This document shows positions 58,345-64,000 of a stretch of 64,000 nt of DNA, in pieces. The DNA lies in NCBI RefSeq assembly GCF_026340565.1, contig NZ_JAPEPB010000002.1, forward strand, positions 620,001 through 684,000, written 5' to 3'. The notes under the pieces are model-generated. The model was not told the origin of the DNA, did not search any database, and was given only the letters and a program-made list of their open reading frames with translations. This DNA comes from Kitasatospora sp. NBC_01287 (GTDB taxonomy: Bacteria; Actinomycetota; Actinomycetes; Streptomycetales; Streptomycetaceae). Position 1 is the stretch's first letter. Each line of letters begins with the position of its first letter. A program made the position numbers and the translations under genes.

Positions 58345-61300
58345 CGCACGGGCTCCAGTTCGTCGGCGGTCAGCGAGTCGTGCAGGTGCCGGGCGAGGTC
58401 GCGCGCGGTGCGGTGCTCCAGCACCGCGACCGGTCCGATCTCCACCCCGGTCCGGTGGGAGAGGCGGGTGGCGGTCTCCAGCGCGCCGAAGGAGGTCAGG
58501 CCGGCCGCCGTCAGGTCGTCCTGCGGCCCGAGGACCGGCGCGCCGGGGCCCAGCGCCTCCGCGACGGCGGCGAGCACCCAGTCGACCAGCGCCTCGTAGC
58601 GCGACTCGCGCGGCAGCGCGGCCGATTCGGGCGGCCGCGCCCCGGTGGCCACCACCGCCGGCGCGGCGGGGGCGGCGGTCCTGGCCAGCCAGTAGTGCCG
58701 GTGCTGGAACGGATACGTCGGCAGCCCGGCCGGATCGGCCGCGGGTCCGGCCCCGAGCAGGCCGGCCCAGTCCACCGGCACCCCGGCGGCGTACAGCTGC
58801 CCGAGCGCGTGCAGGAAGGCGCGTGCCTCGACGGCGGGACCGCGCAGCAGCGGCACCGCCGCCACCGCCTCCCGCCGCTCCGCCACCAGGCAGTCCGCGA
58901 CCAGCCCGGTGGCGGTGGTGTCCGGACCGATCTCGACGAAGGCGTCCACCGCCAGCTCCTCGCGCAGGGTGCGCACGCAGTCGAGGAACCGGACGGTGCC
59001 GCGCGCCTGCGCGGACCAGTGGTCGGGCGCGGCCAGCTCGGCGCGGCTCACCAGCGCCCCCGAGCGGTTGCCGGCCAGCGGCACCTGCGGCTCGCTGACG
59101 ACCAGTCGGCGGGCGGCGGCCTCGATCGCGGGCAGCGCCGGGTCCAACTGGGCCGAGTGGAAGGCCTGGCCGACCCGCAGCAGCTTGGTGCGGACGCCCT
59201 CGGCGCGGAACTCGGCGGCCAGCTCGCGCACCGCCGCCGCCGTACCGGAGACCACCGTGGAGCGCGGCCCGTTGACGGCGGCCAGCGCCAACTCGCCCGG
59301 CGGCCAGGCCGCCAGCCGCGCCGCCACCCGCGCCTCGTCGGCCCGCAGCGCGACCATCAGCCCCTCGCCCGGCACGGCCTGCATCGCCCGGGCCCGGGCG
59401 ACCACCAGGTCGGCGGCCCCGTCCAGGGTGAGCGCGCCCGCCAGGTGGGCCGCCGCCAGCTCGCCGATCGAGTGGCCGGTCACCGCCACCGGCTCGACGC
59501 CGAGCGAGCGGGCCAGCCGGGCCAGCGCCACCTGGGTGGCGAAGAGCGCGGGCTGGGCGTACTCGGTCCGTTCGAGCAGGCCGGCCCCCGGCCCCTCGGG
59601 CACACCGAGCACGAGTTCGCGCAGCGCCGGCCCCTCGTCCCCGCCCTGTGCGGCGCGGGCCCGGTCCACGGCGGCGCAGGCGGCGTCGAAGGCCGCCGCG
59701 TAGGCCGGAAAGCCCTCGTGGAGCCCGCGCCCCATGCCCGGGCGCTGGGTGCCCTGGCCGCTGAAGACGAAGGCGACCCGGCGGGGCCGGGCCGCGTGGC
59801 CGCTGCCCGCGCCGGCCAACCGGTCCAGCTCGGCGGCGAGTTCGGCGGCGTCCGCGCCCACCGCGACCGCGCGGTGGCGGAACGCGGTGCGCCGCAGCAG
59901 CGCGCGGGCGACGGCCGCCGGATCGCCCGGCGGCCGCTCGGCCAGCACCGCGCGCAGCCGGGCGGCCTGCGCCGCCAGCGCCTCGGGCGTGCGCGCGGAG
60001 AGCACCCAGGGCACGGCGGCCGGCGGCCGGGGCTCGGCGGACGGCTGATCCGCGAGCTCGGCGGCCTCAGCGGGCTCGGCGGGCTCAGCGACAGGCCCGG
60101 CGGGCACGGCCGCAGGCGCGCGGGTCGGCGGCGCCTCGATCACCAGGTGCGCGTTGGTCCCGCTGATCCCGAACGAGGAGACCGCCGCCCGCCTCGGCCC
60201 GCTCGCCCGGGCGGGCCAGGGCCGGGCGCGCCCGAGCAGCTCCACCCGCCCCGCCGGCCAGTCCACGAACTCCGAGGGCTGCTCGGCGTGCAGGCTCGCC
60301 GGGAGCACCCCGTGCCGCATCGCCTCGATCATCTTGATCACCCCGGCCACCCCGGCGGCGGCCTGGGTGTGGCCGAGGTTGGACTTCACCGAGCCCAGGT
60401 AGAGCGGCGCGGAGCGCTCCGCGCCCCCGTAGGCGGCCAGCAGCGCGGCGGCCTCGATCGGGTCGCCGAGCACCGTGCCGGTGCCGTGCGCCTCCACGGC
60501 GTCCACCTCGTGCGGCGCCAGGGCGCCGGCCCGCAGCGCGGCCTCGATCACCTTGCGCTGGGCGGGCGCGCTGGGCGCGGTGAGCCCGTTGCTGGCCCCG
60601 TCGGAGTTGACCGCCGAGGCCCGCAGCAGCGCGAGCACCGGGTGGCCGTGCCGCTCGGCGTCGGACAACCGCTCCAGCACCAGCAGGCCGGCCCCTTCGC
60701 CGAAGCCCGTCCCGTCCGCGCCCTTGCCGAAGGGCTTGCAGCGCCCGTCGGCCGCCAGACCGCCCTGGGCCGCGAAGTCGGCGAAGACCCGGGAGGTGGC
60801 CATCACGGTGGCTCCCCCGGCGAGCGCCAGGTCGCACTCGCCGCCGCGCAGCGCCTGCGCCGCCAGGTGGATCGCGACCAGCGAGGAGGAACAGGCGGTG
60901 TCGACGGTCAGCGCGGGCCCCTCGAAGCCGAAGGAGTAGGCCAGGCGCCCGGAGGCGATGCTGGCGGCGTTGCCGGTCATCAGGTAGCCCTCCAGCTCGG
61001 CGGGCGCGGTGCCCGGCGGCGGGGCGTACTCCTGGTAGATCACCCCGGCGTAGACACCGGTCCTGCTGCCGCGCAGCTCGCCGGGGGCGATCCCGGCGCG
61101 TTCCAGCGCCTCCCAGCCGACTTCGAGCAGTTGGCGCTGCTGCGGGTCCATCGCGGTGGCCTCCGCCGTCCCCAGCCCGAAGAAGCCCGCGTCGAAGCCG
61201 CCGGCGTCCGCGAGGAAGCCGCCGGCCGCCGCCGCGCGCAGCGCCGCCTGGTCCCAGCCCCGGTCCAGGGGCGGCGCGCCGATCGCGTCGCCGCCGTGCT

Positions 61301-61472
61301 CGACCAGCCGCCACAGCTCCTCGGGCGAGCCCACCCCGCCGGGGTAGCGGCAGGCCATGCCCACCACGGCCACCGGGTCGGCCTCGGTGCTCGCGGCCAG
61401 TTCGCGCTTCACCCTGGCCAGTTCCTCGGTGGTCCAGCGCAGGTACTCGACCAGCTTCTGTTCGTCCGTCAC
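58341..61472 (-). CDS. Type I PKS module KS-AT-ACP
   Basis: 1043 aa, one module without reductive domains. N-terminal docking coiled coil (MTDEQKLVEYLRWTTEEL), KS (about 35-450) with Cys in DTACSSS and His in EAHGTGT and SNLGHT; AT (about 555-850) with GHSIGE and QAFHS, the HAFH-like form that points to malonyl-CoA; ACP (about 960-1030) in which the carrier Ser lies in AGLTSFGALE instead of the usual GxDSL. The product would keep its beta-keto group. GTG start with AAGGA, 15 nt after the previous PKS. The next gene, FkbH, is coupled to it, so this ACP may receive or pass a glyceryl-type unit. Confidence 0.93.
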   Translation of the reverse strand: MTDEQKLVEYLRWTTEELARVKRELAASTEADPVAVVGMACRYPGGVGSPEELWRLVEHGGDAIGAPPLDRGWDQAALRAAAAGGFLADAGGFDAGFFGLGTAEATAMDPQQRQLLEVGWEALERAGIAPGELRGSRTGVYAGVIYQEYAPPPGTAPAELEGYLMTGNAASIASGRLAYSFGFEGPALTVDTACSSSLVAIHLAAQALRGGECDLALAGGATVMATSRVFADFAAQGGLAADGRCKPFGKGADGTGFGEGAGLLVLERLSDAERHGHPVLALLRASAVNSDGASNGLTAPSAPAQRKVIEAALRAGALAPHEVDAVEAHGTGTVLGDPIEAAALLAAYGGAERSAPLYLGSVKSNLGHTQAAAGVAGVIKMIEAMRHGVLPASLHAEQPSEFVDWPAGRVELLGRARPWPARASGPRRAAVSSFGISGTNAHLVIEAPPTRAPAAVPAGPVAEPAEPAEAAELADQPSAEPRPPAAVPWVLSARTPEALAAQAARLRAVLAERPPGDPAAVARALLRRTAFRHRAVAVGADAAELAAELDRLAGAGSGHAARPRRVAFVFSGQGTQRPGMGRGLHEGFPAYAAAFDAACAAVDRARAAQGGDEGPALRELVLGVPEGPGAGLLERTEYAQPALFATQVALARLARSLGVEPVAVTGHSIGELAAAHLAGALTLDGAADLVVARARAMQAVPGEGLMVALRADEARVAARLAAWPPGELALAAVNGPRSTVVSGTAAAVRELAAEFRAEGVRTKLLRVGQAFHSAQLDPALPAIEAAARRLVVSEPQVPLAGNRSGALVSRAELAAPDHWSAQARGTVRFLDCVRTLREELAVDAFVEIGPDTTATGLVADCLVAERREAVAAVPLLRGPAVEARAFLHALGQLYAAGVPVDWAGLLGAGPAADPAGLPTYPFQHRHYWLARTAAPAAPAVVATGARPPESAALPRESRYEALVDWVLAAVAEALGPGAPVLGPQDDLTAAGLTSFGALETATRLSHRTGVEIGPVAVLEHRTARDLARHLHDSLTADELEPVR

Positions 61473-61487
61473 AGTCCTTGCCGCCTC

Positions 61488-64000
61488 TCAGGATCGGAGT
61501 TCCGAGTCGATGAACCGGAACAGCTCCTCGGCTGTCCGCGGGATCTGCGGGTCGGCGCCCGGCGCGGCCGGCGCGCCCGCCTCGGCCCGGTCGGCCCCGG
61601 CGGGCCCAGCGGCCTCGGCGGGTCCGGTGGCCCCGGCGGGCCCAGCGGCCTCGGCGGGTGCCTCGGGCCGCAGCCGCTCCAGCAGGTGGTCCGCGAGCGC
61701 CGCGGGGTTCGGGTGGTCGAAGACCAGGGTGGCCGCCAGCCGCAGCCCGGTGGCCCGGCCAAGCCGGTTGCGCAGCTCGACGGCGGTCAGCGAGTCGAAG
61801 CCGAGCTCCTTGAAGCTGCGCGCGTCGAACTCCTCGCCTGCCGCACCCGTCGCGGCGGAGGCGCCGGGCGCCCGGCCCAGCACCGTCGCCACGTGCTGCT
61901 CGACCAGCCCGGTGACCAGCTCCCTGGCCAGCGCCGCCGAGGCGGCGGCGATCCGGGCCGGCAGGCCCTCGGCACCCGGCTCCGGCGCGGCGGCCACCGC
62001 GCCGGAGCGGACCAGCGAGCGCAACGGCGGTGCGAGGTACGGCAGTCGGGCCAGGCTCGCCAGGTCGAGGCGGACGGCCACCGGGGTCGGGTCGGCGCCC
62101 CGCAGCGCGGCATCGAGCAGCTCCAGGCTGCGGGCCGCCGAGAGCGGCAGCACGCCCGAACGCGCCATCCTGGCCCGGTCGGTGGCCGAGAGTTCACCGG
62201 TCATCGCGCTCTCGGACTGCCACAGGCCCCAGGCCACCGACACCGCCGGCAGGCCCTGGCCCGCCCGCACGGTGGCCAGCGCGTCCAGGAAGACGTTGGC
62301 CGCCGCGTAGGCCCCCTGCCCCGGACTGCCCACCACGCCCGCCGCGGAGGAGAAGAGCACGAAGGCGGCCAGGTCGGCCTGCCGGGTGAGCCGGTGCAGG
62401 TGCCAGGCGCCGTCCGCCTTGGGCCGCAGCACCGCGTCCAGCCCCTCGGCGTCCAGCCCCTCCAGCGTCGCGTCGTCCAGCACGCCGGCCGCGTGCACCA
62501 CGGCGGTCAGCGGGTGCTCGGCCGGCACCCGACCGAGCAGCCGCAACACCTCCGCCTCCTCAGCCACGTCGGCCGCCACCGCCACCACCCGCGCACCCAG
62601 GCCGGTCAGTTCGGCGTGCAGCGAGTGCCCGGCCGGGGTGTCCAGGCCGCGGCGCCCCACCAGCAGCAGGTGCCGCACGCCGTGCTGCTCGACCAGGTGA
62701 CGGGCGACCAGCCGGCCGACACCGCCGGCGGCTCCGGTGACCAGCACCGTGCCGTCCGGGTCCAGCGGCCGCGGCAGCCGCAGCGCGACCTTGCCGGTGT
62801 GCCGGGCCAGGCCGAGGTGGCGCAGCGCGCGCCCCGCCTCGGCCACCTCCCAGGCGGTCACGGTGAGCGGGGCCAGCACCCCGCTCCCGAAGAGTTCGGT
62901 GAGCTCGGCGAGCATCCGCCCGATCCGCTCGGGCGCCAACTCGGCCAGGTCGAAGGCCTGGTAGCTGACCTGGTGCCGGGCGGCCACCACGGCGGGGTCG
63001 CGCGGGTCGGTCTTGCCCATCTCGATGAAGCGGCCGCCGGGCACCAGCAGGTCGAGCGAGGCGTCGGTGAACTCGCCGGCCAGGGCGTTCAGCACGATGT
63101 CCACCCCGCGCCCGCCGGTGGCCGCGCGCACCGCGTCGGCGAAACCGAGGTCGCGCGAGTTGCCGGTGCGCTCGGCGGCCAGCCCGGCGGCGCGCAGGGC
63201 CGGCCACTTGCCGGGGCTCGCGGTGCCGAAGACCTCGATGCCCCAGTGCCGGGCCAGTTGCAGGGCGGCGCCGCCGACCCCGCCGGCCGCCGAGTGCAGC
63301 AGCAGCCAGTCACCCGGCTCGGCCCCGGCCAGGTCGCGCAGGGCGTGGTAGGCGGTCAGGAAGACCGCCGGCACAGTGGCCGCCTGAGCGAAGGAGAGGC
63401 CTGCCGGGATCGGGGCCAGCAGCCGGTGGTCGGTCACCGCGCGCGGGCCGATGCCGCCGGGGACCAGCCCCATCACCCGGTCACCGGGCCGCAGCGCGCC
63501 GGCCCGCGGACCGACGGCGAGCACCACGCCGGCCGCCTCGGTGCCGAGTTCGGCCGCGCCCGGGTAGAGGCCGAGCGCGAGCATCGCGTCGCGGAAGTTG
63601 AGCCCGGCGGCGCGGACCGCGAGCCGGACCTCGCCCGGGGCCAGCGGCTCCTCGGCGACGGGCCTGCGCACCAGGTCGTCCACCGTTCCGCTGCCGCCGG
63701 TGGCCAGCCGCCAGTTGCCCTCGGGCTCGGCGGGCGCCGCCTCGCGGCGGCGCAGCCGGGGCACCAGCAACTGCCCGTCCCGGACCGCGAGCTGCGGCTC
63801 GGAGCCGGTCAGCTGTGCCGACGGCACCTCGGCCACCGGGCCGTCGACCAGCGTGATCCGGCCGGGCTCCTCGGCCTGCGCGCTGCGCACCAGGCCCCAG
63901 AGCGCCGCGCTGCCCAGCGCCGTGGGGCGCTCCCCCGGCACGGCCGCCACCGCGCCCGCGGTGGCCACCACCAGGCGGGTGGCGCGCAGCGCGGGCTCGG
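61488..64000 (-). CDS. Type I PKS, C-terminal part with ER-KR-ACP (partial)
   Basis: 836 residues visible; the gene enters from the right edge. In order: the end of the KR structural region (GSAALWGLVRSAQAEEPG), an ER (about 60-370) with GLNFRDAMLALGLYPG and the NADPH loop LHSAAGGVGGAALQLA, a KR with VTGAAGGVGR, the catalytic Ser/Tyr in FSSAAGVVGSPGQGAYAAAN and LDD in HAAGVLDDATL (B-type, D-hydroxyl predicted), and an ACP with LGFDSLTAVELRNRL. The end (ELFRFIDSELRS) is a docking helix matching the N-terminal coiled coil of the next PKS. With ER present a DH is expected outside the window, which would make a fully reducing module. Confidence 0.95.
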   Translation of the reverse strand, partial: EPALRATRLVVATAGAVAAVPGERPTALGSAALWGLVRSAQAEEPGRITLVDGPVAEVPSAQLTGSEPQLAVRDGQLLVPRLRRREAAPAEPEGNWRLATGGSGTVDDLVRRPVAEEPLAPGEVRLAVRAAGLNFRDAMLALGLYPGAAELGTEAAGVVLAVGPRAGALRPGDRVMGLVPGGIGPRAVTDHRLLAPIPAGLSFAQAATVPAVFLTAYHALRDLAGAEPGDWLLLHSAAGGVGGAALQLARHWGIEVFGTASPGKWPALRAAGLAAERTGNSRDLGFADAVRAATGGRGVDIVLNALAGEFTDASLDLLVPGGRFIEMGKTDPRDPAVVAARHQVSYQAFDLAELAPERIGRMLAELTELFGSGVLAPLTVTAWEVAEAGRALRHLGLARHTGKVALRLPRPLDPDGTVLVTGAAGGVGRLVARHLVEQHGVRHLLLVGRRGLDTPAGHSLHAELTGLGARVVAVAADVAEEAEVLRLLGRVPAEHPLTAVVHAAGVLDDATLEGLDAEGLDAVLRPKADGAWHLHRLTRQADLAAFVLFSSAAGVVGSPGQGAYAAANVFLDALATVRAGQGLPAVSVAWGLWQSESAMTGELSATDRARMARSGVLPLSAARSLELLDAALRGADPTPVAVRLDLASLARLPYLAPPLRSLVRSGAVAAAPEPGAEGLPARIAAASAALARELVTGLVEQHVATVLGRAPGASAATGAAGEEFDARSFKELGFDSLTAVELRNRLGRATGLRLAATLVFDHPNPAALADHLLERLRPEAPAEAAGPAGATGPAEAAGPAGADRAEAGAPAAPGADPQIPRTAEELFRFIDSELRS

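Overview
The window is very GC-rich, densely coding actinomycete DNA of Streptomyces/Kitasatospora type. The signs are strong G/C bias at third codon positions, many GTG and TTG starts, 4-nt start/stop overlaps between operon genes, a desferrioxamine locus with DmdR-type iron boxes, a SARP and a LAL regulator, a WhiJ-like regulatory triad and modular type I PKS genes. I see no tRNA, rRNA, insertion sequence or CRISPR array.

Layout. 1-3267 (minus): start of a sugar-binding lipoprotein, then a blue-copper lipoprotein and two exported ferritin-like proteins. 3469-3636: N-terminal remnant of an APH-like phosphotransferase gene. 3748-17385: siderophore locus. desABCD, a siderophore-interacting reductase and a binding protein lie on the minus strand. 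Two FecCD permeases, an ATPase, a penicillin-acylase-like protein and a second DesC-like acyltransferase lie on the plus strand. Two iron boxes (9265 and 11553) tie it together. 17668-32910: secreted proteins and a galactoside-type catabolic region. It holds a SIS-domain protein, a secreted RICIN protein, a LacI regulator with two operator-like palindromes, galK, galT, an unassigned 721-aa putative glycosidase, two ABC permeases, a binding protein and a ROK regulator. 32944-39497: regulators and efflux (DUF6059-like protein, SARP, LAL, MFS exporter with TetR).

39662-47334: a WhiJ-like triad (DUF397, Scr1/DUF5753 HTH, HATPase) followed by a tight plus-strand operon. The operon encodes a thymidylate-synthase-fold protein carrying the Asn-to-Asp change typical of cytidylate hydroxymethylases, a DEDDh exonuclease, a small P-loop NTPase/kinase, an aldo/keto reductase and an NRDE (TANGO2-like) protein. 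Next comes an allene-oxide-cyclase-like protein paired with an aldo/keto reductase that lacks its catalytic His. I consider this the best candidate for an undescribed nucleotide-modifying system. The hydroxymethylase-like gene appears frameshifted at its 3' end in this sequence.

47428-64000 (all minus): the downstream edge of a PKS cluster. In transcription order: a partial PKS ending ER-KR-ACP, a KS-AT-ACP module, an FkbH-like glyceryl-loading enzyme, a flavin-dependent LLM oxidoreductase, an oligopeptide-type ABC importer with a fused double ATPase, a P450, its ferredoxin and a membrane acyltransferase.
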